Below are positions 50,057-58,980 of a stretch of DNA of 64,000 nucleotides, in pieces. The notes under the pieces are model-generated. The model did not search any database and had not been told where the DNA came from. It saw only the letters and a program-made list of their open reading frames with translations. A program made the position numbers and the translations under genes. The stretch lies in the NCBI RefSeq assembly GCF_023094165.1, contig NZ_JALMDK010000003.1, forward strand, positions 434,001-498,000. Direction: 5' to 3'. Within the stretch, counting starts at the first letter, position 1. Each line of letters starts with the position of its first letter. Origin of the DNA: Crossiella sp. S99.2. GTDB lineage: Bacteria > Actinomycetota > Actinomycetes > Mycobacteriales > Pseudonocardiaceae.

Positions 50057-50671
50057 ATGGCCAGGACGAAGGATCCAGCGGTGCGCACCCTGCTGCTGGA
50101 GCGGGCGGCGCAGCTGCTGCGCACCCGCGAACCGGTCACGCTGCGCACGCTGGTGGCCGGGACCGGTGTGTCCACCATGGCCGTCTACACCTACTTCGGC
50201 GGCATGGACGGACTGTGGAAAGCGTTGCGGCAGGAGGGTTTCACCCACCTGGCCGCCCGCTTCGCCACCCTGACCATGTCCAAGGATCCGGTCGCGGACC
50301 TGACCGCGCTGGTGGCCGCCTACCTCGGCAACGCCCTGGATCACCCCGACCTGTACCGGGTCATGTTCGACGCCAGTTTTGACCTGGAGGACCTCAAGGC
50401 CGCCGACGCGACCCTGGAGTACCTGGTCCAGGCCGCCGACCGGGGCCGCGTGGCCGAGCGGTTCCGGGCCGAGGTGGTGCCGCTGGAACTGGCCACCCAG
50501 AGCTGGGCCATCGCGCACGGCCTGGTCTCCCTGGTGGCCAACGGCCCGCTCCCCCGCCAGACCCTGGGCAGCGGCGTGCCCATGCTGACCGCGCTCTACG
50601 TCAGCATGGGCGATGAGCCGGGCCGGTGCGCCCGATCCGTTATGCGGGGCTGGACCCTCGATCAGCGGTAG
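50057..50671 (+). CDS. TetR family transcriptional regulator
   Basis: A 204-residue repressor: HTH LRTLVAGTGVSTMAVYTYFGGMDGLW at about 30-55 and a WHG-type C-terminal domain (ATQSWAIAHGLVSLV), the TetR_C_13/WHG family. It faces the RidA gene through a palindrome and should control it. Convergent 10-bp overlap with the SDR gene. Confidence 0.93.
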   Translation: MARTKDPAVRTLLLERAAQLLRTREPVTLRTLVAGTGVSTMAVYTYFGGMDGLWKALRQEGFTHLAARFATLTMSKDPVADLTALVAAYLGNALDHPDLYRVMFDASFDLEDLKAADATLEYLVQAADRGRVAERFRAEVVPLELATQSWAIAHGLVSLVANGPLPRQTLGSGVPMLTALYVSMGDEPGRCARSVMRGWTLDQR

Positions 50672-51576
50672 CCGGTGGTGTCGGCGGGCTTGCCCGGGTC
50701 CTGCACCTCGACCAGGTAGCGCCAGGCGTCGGGCTGGGAGCCGTCCAGGTCGGTGAAGCCGTAGACCTGGGCCAGGCTGCCCGCGTCCAGGGACTGCTGG
50801 TTGAACCGGGCCACCTCGGGATCGCCGGCCAGCGCGGCCACCGCCCGGCCGCCGTAGCGGGTGGTCTCGGAGATCGCGAAATGCGGTTCCTTGACCAGGG
50901 CGTCCCGCCAGTTCGCCTCAGTGACCCCGTAGGCCTCCAGCATCATCTCCGAGCGCAGCCAGCCCGGGGTGAGCGCGACCGCGGTGCCGCCCTTGGCCTT
51001 CATCTCATGGCCCAGGGTGAAGGCGATCCGGTTGCAGTTGGCCTTGGTCAGGTCGAAGTAGGTGCTGACCCGGTAGTTGTCCTGGTTGTAGGCGGTGGTG
51101 CCGTCGGTCAGCTCGATCAGCAGGCTGCCGGGGTGGCGCAGCATCAGCGGCAGCGCGTGGTGCGCGGTGATCAGGTGGGTGTCCACCGCCAGCCGCAGCA
51201 TCTTCAGTCCGCCGTCGAGGTTGTGCTCCCAGATCGGCCTTTCCCACTCCAGCAAGGAATTCCCGCCGAAGATCGCGTTGACCAGGACATCGAGGCGGCC
51301 CTGTTCGGCGTCGATGCGCTGGATCAGGGCGTGCACCTGGGCCGGGTCGAGGTGGTCCACCGGCACGATCACCGCGGTGCCGCCCTCGGCCTCGATCATC
51401 GCCGCGGTCTCCTCCAGGGACTCGGCGCGGTTCTCCGGCGACTTCGCCCCGCCCGCGGTGCGGCCGGTGAGGTAGACGGTGGCGCCCGCCGCGCCCAGTT
51501 CGATGGCGATGCCCCGACCGGCGTTGCGGGTGGCGCCGGCGACCAGGGCGATCTTGCCGTTCAGTGGCTTGCTCAT
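50662..51576 (-). CDS. Short-chain dehydrogenase/reductase
   Basis: A 304-residue SDR of the extended-loop type: VAGATRNAGRGIAIELG (dinucleotide loop), NAIFGGNS (in place of NAG), and an active site with Y-x6-K-like YFDLTKANCNR (Tyr-x4-Lys spacing differs from Y-x3-K), so the catalytic set is unusual. ATG 51576 is the only start with an SDR N-terminus; upstream sequence is antisense to the ArsR gene. Divergent from the ArsR gene. Confidence 0.86.
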   Translation of the reverse strand: MSKPLNGKIALVAGATRNAGRGIAIELGAAGATVYLTGRTAGGAKSPENRAESLEETAAMIEAEGGTAVIVPVDHLDPAQVHALIQRIDAEQGRLDVLVNAIFGGNSLLEWERPIWEHNLDGGLKMLRLAVDTHLITAHHALPLMLRHPGSLLIELTDGTTAYNQDNYRVSTYFDLTKANCNRIAFTLGHEMKAKGGTAVALTPGWLRSEMMLEAYGVTEANWRDALVKEPHFAISETTRYGGRAVAALAGDPEVARFNQQSLDAGSLAQVYGFTDLDGSQPDAWRYLVEVQDPGKPADTTGYR

Positions 51577-51644
51577 GCCGGTCACCGTGCCAGCAGAGAC
51601 TGACACGTTCTGGCAGGTATTGCCGAAACCAGTTGCGGAAGATT

Positions 51645-51669
51645 TCTTCTGGAACTTATCTTCTGGAAC
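51645..51669 (+). promoter_or_regulatory. Direct repeat TCTTCTGGAAC before ArsR gene
   Basis: TCTTCTGGAAC at 51645-51655 and again at 51659-51669, a 14-bp period, with the second copy touching the ATG at 51670. Candidate autoregulatory site of the ArsR-type protein in the SDR/ArsR spacer. Confidence 0.5.
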
Positions 51670-52248
51670 ATGGGGAACCGTCGCATCACCGATCCCGAGG
51701 TGCTCAAGGGCCTGGCCCAGCCACTGCGGCAGCAGCTCTACCAGCTGCTGACCCAGACCGGCCCGGCCACGGTGAGCGCGCTGGCCAAGCGGGTGGACAC
51801 CGATCCCGGCCTGGTCAGCTACCACCTGCGCGAGCTGGCCAAGGCGGGCTACATCGTGGCCGCGCCCGAGCTGGCCAGGGACCGCCGCGAGCGCTGGTAC
51901 CGGGCCACCGGGGAGAACCAGTCCTGGGCCTGGACCGACTTCACCACCCCGGAGGCCCGCACGGTGGCCACCGCGGCGCTGGCCCAGATGGTGACCAACC
52001 AGTTCGAGCGCTCGCGTGCCTTCCAGCAGACCCGGGACGGCTGGGAAGGGCAGTGGAACACCTCGGCCTTCGTCTCCAACAACTACCTGCGCCTGACCGA
52101 CACCGAACTGCGCGAGCTGGAGGACGAGCTGCACGCGGTGATCACCAAGTGGCGCGAACCGCGCAAGGACCTCCCGGCCGGGCCCGAGGCCGAGGACGGT
52201 CGCGAGCACGTGTTCCTGTTCCTGCACGCCTTCCCGGAGCGCCCGTGA
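51670..52248 (+). CDS. ArsR-type winged-helix regulator
   Basis: A 192-residue protein. Residues 8-85 form an ArsR/HTH_20 winged helix (VLKGLAQPLRQQLYQLLTQTG, VDTDPGLVSYHLRELAKAGYI), followed by a helical ~105-residue C-terminal region. No metal-binding Cys set. It overlaps the MFS gene by 4 bp (GTGA), the common ArsR-MFS cassette in actinomycetes, and so probably regulates that transporter in response to its substrate. Confidence 0.88.
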   Translation: MGNRRITDPEVLKGLAQPLRQQLYQLLTQTGPATVSALAKRVDTDPGLVSYHLRELAKAGYIVAAPELARDRRERWYRATGENQSWAWTDFTTPEARTVATAALAQMVTNQFERSRAFQQTRDGWEGQWNTSAFVSNNYLRLTDTELRELEDELHAVITKWREPRKDLPAGPEAEDGREHVFLFLHAFPERP

Positions 52249-53462
52249 GCACCGCCCTCGCCGTTCGCCCGGCCTACCGCGAACCCGCCTACCTGCGTTA
52301 CCTCGCCGGACATGGCACCTCGCTGCTGGGTGATCAGGTCTGGCATGTGGCGCTGTCCTACTCCGCGGTGCAGCTGGCCTCCCCCGGCGTGGCCGGTCTG
52401 ATCATGACCGTCGCCTCGGTGCCGAGGCTGGCGCTGATGCTGCTGGGCGGCGCGCTGGCCGATCGCTTCGACGCGCGGCGGTTGATGATCGGTAGCGATC
52501 TGGCCCGCACGGTGGTCATGGTGCTGGCCGCGGTACTGGCCTTCACCTCGCCCAGCGTGCTGTGGCTGGTGCTGGTCGCGCTGGCCTTCGGCATCGCCGA
52601 CGCGGTGTTCCTGCCCGCGGCCGGCTCGCTGCAACCGCGGCTGCTGGAACTCGGGCAGCTCTCCTCCGGCGCCGCGCTCAACGAGGTGGCGGCCAGGGCC
52701 GCGCTGCTGCTGGGCGCGCCACTGGGCGGCGTGCTGGTGGCTGTCGGCGGGTTGCCGCTGGCCTGTGTGGTCAACGCGGTGACCTTCGTGCTCTCCATGG
52801 TCGCGGTGGCCTCGGCCCGGCCGCGCCGGGAGGTCCAGCCCAGCGGTGAGCCGATGTTCGCCGCGATGCGCTCGGGTTTCGCCTTCCTGCGCGGGGACCG
52901 GGTGCTGCGCACGGTGATCCTGGCCGCGCTGGTGATCAACCTGGGCTTTGTCGGGCCGATGAACCTGGGCATCGCGGTGCTGGCGGAGTACCGCGGCTGG
53001 GGGTCGGTCGGGATCGGGTTGCTGGTGGCCGGGTTCGGCGGCGGCGCGGCGCTGGGCGCGCTGGTGCTGCTGCGGGTGCACCTGCGCACCCGGCTCGGGC
53101 TGATCGTCGCGGTGGCCGCGCTGGCCGAGGCGGTGGCCATGGTGGCGATGGCGGTGTGGCCGAGTCTGCCGGTGGCGGTGTTCGCGGCGGTGCTGGTCGG
53201 ACTGGGCGGCGCGCCGTGCGGGATCGCGGTGCGCACCCTCATGCAGGCCCGCACGCCGGATGCCTTCCGCGGCCGGGTGAGCAGCGTGCACACCCTGTGC
53301 AGCCTGGGCATCGCGCCGCTGGCCATCGGTTTGTTCGGCCTGGCGGTGGATGCCTTCGGGGTGCTGCCCGCCTATCTGCTCTGCGCCGCACTGGAGCTGA
53401 TCGGGGCCATCTTGTGCCTGGCTGTGGCGGACCTGCGGCGAGCCTCGATCCAGCAGGGATAA
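52245..53462 (+). CDS. MFS transporter (DHA3 / macrolide-type)
   Basis: A 405-residue membrane transporter with 12 predicted helices; opening AYREPAYLRYLAGHGTSLLGDQVWHVALSYS and ALADRFDARRLMIGSDLART (motif A) match DHA3 multidrug exporters. GTG 52245 overlaps the ArsR stop. It is followed 39 bp later by the PadR gene on the same strand. Confidence 0.9.
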   Translation: MSTALAVRPAYREPAYLRYLAGHGTSLLGDQVWHVALSYSAVQLASPGVAGLIMTVASVPRLALMLLGGALADRFDARRLMIGSDLARTVVMVLAAVLAFTSPSVLWLVLVALAFGIADAVFLPAAGSLQPRLLELGQLSSGAALNEVAARAALLLGAPLGGVLVAVGGLPLACVVNAVTFVLSMVAVASARPRREVQPSGEPMFAAMRSGFAFLRGDRVLRTVILAALVINLGFVGPMNLGIAVLAEYRGWGSVGIGLLVAGFGGGAALGALVLLRVHLRTRLGLIVAVAALAEAVAMVAMAVWPSLPVAVFAAVLVGLGGAPCGIAVRTLMQARTPDAFRGRVSSVHTLCSLGIAPLAIGLFGLAVDAFGVLPAYLLCAALELIGAILCLAVADLRRASIQQG

Positions 53463-53501
53463 CCTGGTCACGGTAGGTGGGCGTGACTGAACAGGGAGAC
53501 A

Positions 53502-54134
53502 ATGTCGGCGACGAGGCTGCTGCTGCTCGGTGTGGTGCGCTGGTGCGGGACCGCACACGGCTATCTGGTGCGCGCCGAGCTGGAGTCCTGGTGGGCGCAC
53601 GAGTGGGCCAACATCAAGTGGGGCTCGATCTATCACGGCCTCAAACAGCTCACCAAGCAGGAGCTGATGACCGCCGCCTCGCCGGCGACCAACGTGGGCC
53701 GGGTCGACTACGCGCTGACCGAGGCAGGCGACGCGGAGTTCCTGCGACTGCTGCGGGCCACCCTGCGCGAACCGGAGCAGCACAAGCCCGATCTGCTCGC
53801 CGCCGCCCTGGTGCTGATGCCGACCCTGCCGCGCGATGAGGTGATCTCGCTGCTCAAGGAGCGGCTGGCCGCGCTGGAGGTCAACCGGGCCCAGGTCGCC
53901 GGGCAGGCCGGGGACCTGACCGAACCCGCGCACATGAGCGAGTTGTTCGGGGTCTGGCGGCGCTCGGCGGACAGCAGCATCGCCTGGACCCAGGACCTGG
54001 TGGAGCGGATCGAGGCCGGGGAGCACACCTTCGCCGGCGAGGCCCCGCACGTCTTCGGCATGCCCGGCGGCGCCACCTTCAACAGTGACGGCACACCCCG
54101 GCCCCGGCCGCGTCCCGACATCAGCTGCGGCTGA
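53502..54134 (+). CDS. PadR family transcriptional regulator
   Basis: A 210-residue PadR-type regulator: LLLLGVVRWCGTAHGYLVRAELESWW and WGSIYHGLKQLTKQELM (winged helix), then a long helical C-terminal Vir_act_alpha_C-like region. It lies directly upstream of the DrrAB-UvrA operon, and the 85-bp spacer contains an ACTCAA-GT-TTGAGT palindrome plus a half copy. It therefore probably represses that drug-resistance operon. Confidence 0.88.
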   Translation: MSATRLLLLGVVRWCGTAHGYLVRAELESWWAHEWANIKWGSIYHGLKQLTKQELMTAASPATNVGRVDYALTEAGDAEFLRLLRATLREPEQHKPDLLAAALVLMPTLPRDEVISLLKERLAALEVNRAQVAGQAGDLTEPAHMSELFGVWRRSADSSIAWTQDLVERIEAGEHTFAGEAPHVFGMPGGATFNSDGTPRPRPRPDISCG

Positions 54135-54146
54135 AACTTTTCCTCC

Positions 54147-54207
54147 ACTCAAACTTGTATGTAGGGTCCGTTTTGCCCTACCCTCGCCCGGCGACTCAAG
54201 TTTGAGT
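54147..54207. promoter_or_regulatory. PadR operator region (ACTCAA repeats)
   Basis: ACTCAA-GT-TTGAGT at 54194-54207 has perfect 6-bp arms; a related ACTCAAACTTG lies at 54147-54157. Both are upstream of the ABC ATPase start at 54220, the position for repressing the operon. Confidence 0.6.
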
Positions 54208-54219
54208 AGGGAGCTGGGG

Positions 54220-55176
54220 ATGATCCACACCAGGGATCTGGTCCGTCACTTCAAGGCAAAAGGGGAGGTAGTGAAGGCTGTCCAGGGCGTTGACCTGGAC
54301 GTAGTGCAAGGCGAGATCGTCGCCTTCCTCGGCCCGAACGGGGCAGGCAAGAGCACCACACTGCGCATGCTGACCACACTGCTGCCCGCCACCTCCGGCG
54401 AGGCGAAGGTGGCCGGGTTCGACGTGCGCGCCAACCCGGACGCGGTGCGCGGCCGGATCGGCTACATCGGGCAGAAGCACGGGGCCAGCGAGGGCCAGCA
54501 GGTCCGCGACGAGCTGGTCGCGCAGGGCCGCATCTACGGGCTCGGCTCGGTGGATGCGGGCAAGCGGGCCGATGAGCTGCTCGACCAGCTGGAACTGGCC
54601 GAGCAGGCCAAACGGTACGTGGCCACCCTCTCCGGCGGGCAGAAGCGCAGGCTGGACGTGGCGCTCGGGCTGATCCACCGCCCGGACCTGCTGTTCTTGG
54701 ACGAGCCCTCGACCGGTCTCGACCCGCACAGCCGGGCGAACCTGTGGACGCATATCACCGGGCTGCGCGAGCAGTACGGCACGACCATCTTCCTGACCAC
54801 CCACTACCTGGACGAGGCCGACACCGCGGCCGAGCGGGTGATCGTCATCGACCACGGCCGGATCATCGCCGAGGGCACCCCGGACCAGCTCAAGGCCAAG
54901 GTCTCCGGCGACCTGGTCACCGTGGAGTTCGGCGAGCCCGAGGCCGCCGCCCGCGCGGTGGCCATCGGCGAGGCCCTGCCCGGCGCGCACGAGGTCAACG
55001 CCGAGGGCAGTCGGCTCACCTTGCGGGTCGAGCACGGTGACGAGGCGCTGCCGATGCTGGTCCGCGCCCTGGACACCGCGGAGATCCGGCTGCGCGGGCT
55101 GAATGTCTCCCGGCCCAGTCTCGACGACGTCTTCCTGTCCCTGACCGGCCGCAGCCTGCGTGAGGAGTCGGCATGA
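54220..55176 (+). CDS. ABC transporter ATP-binding protein, DrrA family
   Basis: A 318-residue ATPase: Walker A GPNGAGKST (~38-46), Q-loop YIGQKHG, signature LSGGQKRRLDVA, Walker B LLFLDEPSTGLD and switch TTHYLDEAD with the normal His, unlike the 1818 paralogue. The C-terminal DrrA-type domain follows. ATG 54220 follows GAGCTGGGG. It overlaps the permease gene by 4 bp and shares the operon with a UvrA-like protein; the order matches drug-resistance drrA-drrB-drrC sets. Confidence 0.93.
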   Translation: MIHTRDLVRHFKAKGEVVKAVQGVDLDVVQGEIVAFLGPNGAGKSTTLRMLTTLLPATSGEAKVAGFDVRANPDAVRGRIGYIGQKHGASEGQQVRDELVAQGRIYGLGSVDAGKRADELLDQLELAEQAKRYVATLSGGQKRRLDVALGLIHRPDLLFLDEPSTGLDPHSRANLWTHITGLREQYGTTIFLTTHYLDEADTAAERVIVIDHGRIIAEGTPDQLKAKVSGDLVTVEFGEPEAAARAVAIGEALPGAHEVNAEGSRLTLRVEHGDEALPMLVRALDTAEIRLRGLNVSRPSLDDVFLSLTGRSLREESA

Positions 55177-55934
55177 ACCTGATCACCGCGACCGGTGTCA
55201 TCTACGCCAGGGAGATGCGGCCGACGCTGCGCAATCCGATGGCGATCATCACCGGACTGCTCCAGCCGCTGCTGTACGTGGCGCTGTTCGGTCCGCTGCT
55301 GTCCACCTTCAGCCTGCCCGGGGTGCCCGGCGGCGGCACCCCGTGGGCCTGGTTCATCCCGGGCATGCTGGTCTTCACCACCCTGTTCGGCACCGCCTTC
55401 GCCGGGGCAGACCTGATGTACGAGCGGGACATGGGCTCGCTGGAACGGCTGCTGGCCTCGCCGGTGAGCCGGATCGCGCTGCTGATCGGGCAGGTCGGCA
55501 GGCAGGTCAGCACACTGCTGGTGCAGGCGCTGGTGCTGATCGTGGTGGTGCTGCCCTTCGGGCTCTCGGTGGATCCGCTGGGCACGTTCCTGGGGCTGGT
55601 GATGCTGATCCTGCTCTCCGCGGCGGTGGGCATCGCCTCCCTCGGCCTGGGGCTGGTGATCAAGCAGGCGTACCTGTTCTACACCGCGGTGCAGACCGCG
55701 ATCCTGCCGCTGATGCTGACCGCGGGCATGTTGCTGCCGATGGACACCGCGCCGGGCTGGCTGTTCGTGCTCTCCCGGATCAACCCGCTGACCCACGTGG
55801 TCAACGCCGAACGCGCGCTCTTCGCCGGGAACTTCAGCCATCCCTCGATCCTGATCTCGGTGGGCATCGTAGTGGTCGGTGGCGCCGGAGCCACCGCCTT
55901 CGCCCTGCGCGCGATCCGCAAACTCTCCGCCTGA
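55173..55934 (+). CDS. ABC-2 type permease, DrrB family
   Basis: A 253-residue membrane protein with six predicted helices and the ABC2 signature PGMLVFTTLFGTAFAGADLMYERDMGSLERLLASPVSR, characteristic of DrrB-like exporters. Overlaps its ATPase by 4 bp. A 32-bp gap leads to the UvrA-like gene. Confidence 0.93.
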   Translation: MNLITATGVIYAREMRPTLRNPMAIITGLLQPLLYVALFGPLLSTFSLPGVPGGGTPWAWFIPGMLVFTTLFGTAFAGADLMYERDMGSLERLLASPVSRIALLIGQVGRQVSTLLVQALVLIVVVLPFGLSVDPLGTFLGLVMLILLSAAVGIASLGLGLVIKQAYLFYTAVQTAILPLMLTAGMLLPMDTAPGWLFVLSRINPLTHVVNAERALFAGNFSHPSILISVGIVVVGGAGATAFALRAIRKLSA

Positions 55935-55966
55935 TCTCCTTTTCAGAGAAGTCCAGAAAGGGCACC

Positions 55967-58150
55967 GTGACCTCAGTCGACGTCCTCGACTCGACCGACA
56001 CCCTGCTCCCCGACCGACTGATCGTGCGTGGCGCGCGCGTGCACAACCTGCGCGGCGTCGACCTCGACCTGCCGCACCGCAAGCTGATCGTGTTCACCGG
56101 GGTCTCCGGCTCCGGCAAGTCCTCGCTCGCCTTCGACACCCTCTACGCCGAGGCGCAACGGCGTCAGGTGCAGTCGCTGTCCACCTTCGCCCGGCAGTTC
56201 ATGGACGAGATGGGCAAGCCCGACCTGGACCGGCTGGAGGGCCTGTGTTCGGCGGTGGCGGTGGACCAGCGTTCCTCGGCCACCCGCAGCCCGCGCTCCA
56301 CGGTGGGCACGGTGACCGAGGTGTATGACCTGATGCGGGTGGTGTGGGCCACCGCCGGCCTGCCGCACTGCACGGTGTGTGACGAAGAACTGTTGCCGGA
56401 CAACGGAGTCCTGGTCTGCCTGGACGGGCACGAGACCGAGTTGCCCGAGCTGTACAACCGCTCCTTCTCCTTCAACCTGCCCTTCGGCCAGTGCCCGGAC
56501 TGCCAGGGCCTGGGCTCGGCGGCCGAGGAGGAGAGCACCCGGCTCCGGTTGTGCGCCAGTTGTGGTGGCGCACGTCTTCGGCCCGCCCAACTGGGAGTGC
56601 GGGTCGGCGGCCGGAGCATCGCGGAGGTGACCGCGCTGCCGGTGGCGCAGTGCCTGCGCTGGTTCGCTGAACTGTCCTTCTCCGAACGGCAGCGGCAGGT
56701 CCTGGACCAGGCGCTGATCGAGATCACTGACCGGCTGCGCTACCTCACCGAGGTCGGCCTGGGCTACCTCAGCCTGGACCGCCCGGCGCGCACCCTGTCC
56801 GGGGGCGAGTCGCAGCGGATCCGGCTGGCCACCCAGCTCGGCACCCGGTTGTTCGGGCTGTTGTACGTGCTGGACGAGCCCACCGCCGGCCTGCACCCGC
56901 AGGACGTCGAGGAGCTGATCGGCACGCTGAAGTCGTTGCGGGACCGGGGGAACACCCTGATCGTGGTGGAACACGACGAGCACCTGATCCGGGCCGCGGA
57001 CTGGGTGGTCGAACTGGGTCCGGCCGCGGGCGAGCACGGCGGGCAGCTCATCTTCACCGGCACCGCGCCGGAGATGCTGGCCGATCCGGAGTCGCTGACC
57101 GGGGCCTATCTCAGTGGCCGCCGCACCGGCCATCGCCCGGACCGCCGCCGCAGGCCGGTGCCGGGGCGGGCGCTGACGGTGCGCGGGGCCAGGGAGAACA
57201 ACCTCACCGGCCTGGACGTGACCTTCCCGCTGGGGTGTTTCGTCGCGGTCAGCGGGGTCTCCGGCGCCGGCAAGTCCACCCTGGTCGACACCATCCTCTA
57301 CCGGGCCGCGGCCAAGGCCCTCGGCACGGAGGCGCTGCCCCCGGGCGAGCACGACGGGGTCGACGGACTCGGCCTGGTGGACCGGGTGATCCGGGTCGAC
57401 CAGACCCCGATCGGCCGCTCCGGCCGGTCCACCCCGGCGACCTACACCGGGATCCTGGACTCCATCCGCAAGCTGTTCGCCCAGACCAGCACGGCCAAGG
57501 AGCTGGGTTTCACCCCGGGCCGGTTCTCCTTCAACTCCCCCGGCGGCCGGTGTGAGGCGTGTGCCGGGGACGGCACGGTGCGCATCGAGATGTACTTCCT
57601 GCCCGATGTGTTCCTGGAGTGCGACAGCTGTCACGGCACCCGCTACGACGCGGACACGCTGAAGGTGACCTACCGGAATCGCACCATCGCCGACGTGCTG
57701 GACCTGCCGATCGAGGCCGCGGCGGAGTTCTTCGCCGCGGCCCCGGCCATCGCCGGTCCGCTGCGCACGTTGTGCGAGGTGGGGCTGGGTTATCTGCGGC
57801 TGGGCCAGGCGGCGAACACGCTCTCCGGCGGGGAGGCGCAGCGGGTCAAGCTGGCCGCGGAACTGCAGCGCAGACCCGGCAAGCACACGCTGTACCTGCT
57901 GGATGAGCCGACCACGGGTCTGCACGCGAGCGACGTGGCCAGGTTGATGGGGGTGCTGCACCGGCTGGTGGCCAAGGGGCACACGGTGATCACCGTCTCG
58001 CACCACAGCGAGGTGGTGCGTACCGCGGACTGGGTGATCGACCTGGGTCCGGCAGGCGGTGACGGCGGCGGCCAGGTGGTGGCCACCGGCACCCCGGAGG
58101 AGATCGCGGCAAATCCGGCCAGCCGGACCGGCCGGTATCTCACCAGGTAG
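55967..58150 (+). CDS. UvrA-like ATPase (DrrC type, class II excinuclease paralogue)
   Basis: A 727-residue UvrA homologue, clearly shorter than DNA-repair UvrA (~950). Two ABC modules are present: Walker A TGVSGSGKSS and SGVSGAGKST, signatures LSGGESQRIRLATQLG and LSGGEAQRVKLAAEL. Zinc-finger cysteines remain (CPDCQG...CASCGG and CEACAG...CDSCHG). The UvrB-binding/insertion region is reduced, as in class II UvrA and DrrC of daunorubicin producers. GTG 55967 follows AAAGGG. Likely removes a DNA-bound drug, giving self-resistance together with the exporter. Confidence 0.9.
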   Translation: MTSVDVLDSTDTLLPDRLIVRGARVHNLRGVDLDLPHRKLIVFTGVSGSGKSSLAFDTLYAEAQRRQVQSLSTFARQFMDEMGKPDLDRLEGLCSAVAVDQRSSATRSPRSTVGTVTEVYDLMRVVWATAGLPHCTVCDEELLPDNGVLVCLDGHETELPELYNRSFSFNLPFGQCPDCQGLGSAAEEESTRLRLCASCGGARLRPAQLGVRVGGRSIAEVTALPVAQCLRWFAELSFSERQRQVLDQALIEITDRLRYLTEVGLGYLSLDRPARTLSGGESQRIRLATQLGTRLFGLLYVLDEPTAGLHPQDVEELIGTLKSLRDRGNTLIVVEHDEHLIRAADWVVELGPAAGEHGGQLIFTGTAPEMLADPESLTGAYLSGRRTGHRPDRRRRPVPGRALTVRGARENNLTGLDVTFPLGCFVAVSGVSGAGKSTLVDTILYRAAAKALGTEALPPGEHDGVDGLGLVDRVIRVDQTPIGRSGRSTPATYTGILDSIRKLFAQTSTAKELGFTPGRFSFNSPGGRCEACAGDGTVRIEMYFLPDVFLECDSCHGTRYDADTLKVTYRNRTIADVLDLPIEAAAEFFAAAPAIAGPLRTLCEVGLGYLRLGQAANTLSGGEAQRVKLAAELQRRPGKHTLYLLDEPTTGLHASDVARLMGVLHRLVAKGHTVITVSHHSEVVRTADWVIDLGPAGGDGGGQVVATGTPEEIAANPASRTGRYLTR

Positions 58151-58167
58151 TCCGGTGCCGGCCTCCT

Positions 58168-58231
58168 GACTGTCCTTCGTGGACAGTCCCTGCTGTGGGC
58201 AGGAGCACGCTTTCCGCGGGCTCCTGCCCAC
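58168..58231 (+). terminator. Two tandem terminator hairpins after UvrA-like gene
   Basis: Hairpin 1: GACTGTCC (58168-58175), loop TTCGT, GGACAGTC (58181-58188). Hairpin 2: GTGGGCAGGAGC (58195-58206), 13-nt loop, GCTCCTGCCCAC (58220-58231). Both stems are perfect. They separate the resistance operon from the next gene. Confidence 0.85.
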
Positions 58232-58244
58232 CTAGGCTGTTGCG

Positions 58245-58979
58245 GTGACTGGTCTGGGTACGGGCATCAACGTCCTGGCGATCCTGGTGGGCACCAGCCT
58301 GGGCGCGGTGCTCGGCGACCGCCTGCCCAAACGCTGGCGCGAACTCATGGTCTCCTCACTGGCCCTGTTCCTGCTGGCCATGGGCGTCTACCAGGCCATG
58401 CAGGCTTTCACCGGCGAGTTCGCCACCGCCGCGGGCGGCGCCGCCACCATCCTCATCCTGGCCGCCCTGGTGCTGGGCGGCGGCCTGGGTTCGGCCCTCG
58501 ACATCGAGTCCCGCCTGGACACCATGGGCGGCTGGCTGCAACGCCGTTTCTCCCGCGGCGGCGCCGAGGACCACCGTTTCGCCACCGGCTTCGTCACCGC
58601 CACCCTGCTGTTCTGCGTGGGCCCGATGGCGGTGCTGGGCGCCTTCGCCGACGGCGTGCAGGGCGACCCCGGCATCCTGGCGATCAAGTCCATCCTGGAC
58701 GGCTTCATCGCCCTGGCCTTCGCCGCCAACCTGGGCTGGGGCGTGGGCCTGTCCGCCGCCGCGGTGCTGGTCTACCAGGGTGGCCTGACCGCGCTGGCCT
58801 CGGTGCTGAGCACCGTGATGGTCCCCGCCGTGATCGGCTCCCTGACCGCGGTCGGCGGCATCCTGATCCTGGCGATCAGCCTGCGCATGCTGGAACTCCG
58901 CGAGATCGCCGTGGCCAACCTGCTCCCGGCCCTGCCGCTGGCCCCGATCGCCACCGCGGTCTACCTAGCCCTGGCCTGA
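58245..58979 (+). CDS. DUF554 family membrane protein
   Basis: A 244-residue membrane protein with 6-7 predicted helices. GTGINVLAILVGTSLGAVLG at the N-terminus and LFCVGPMAVLGAFADGVQGDPGILAIKSILDGFIALAFA are the DUF554 (YdfK/YqgA-like) signatures. Function unknown. GTG start 13 bp after the second hairpin. Confidence 0.9.
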   Translation: MTGLGTGINVLAILVGTSLGAVLGDRLPKRWRELMVSSLALFLLAMGVYQAMQAFTGEFATAAGGAATILILAALVLGGGLGSALDIESRLDTMGGWLQRRFSRGGAEDHRFATGFVTATLLFCVGPMAVLGAFADGVQGDPGILAIKSILDGFIALAFAANLGWGVGLSAAAVLVYQGGLTALASVLSTVMVPAVIGSLTAVGGILILAISLRMLELREIAVANLLPALPLAPIATAVYLALA

Positions 58980-58980
58980 C

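Noticed and set aside
55967..58150. Housekeeping UvrA
   Set aside because: It is ~200 residues shorter than repair UvrA and lies in a DrrAB operon under PadR, matching DrrC/class II proteins.
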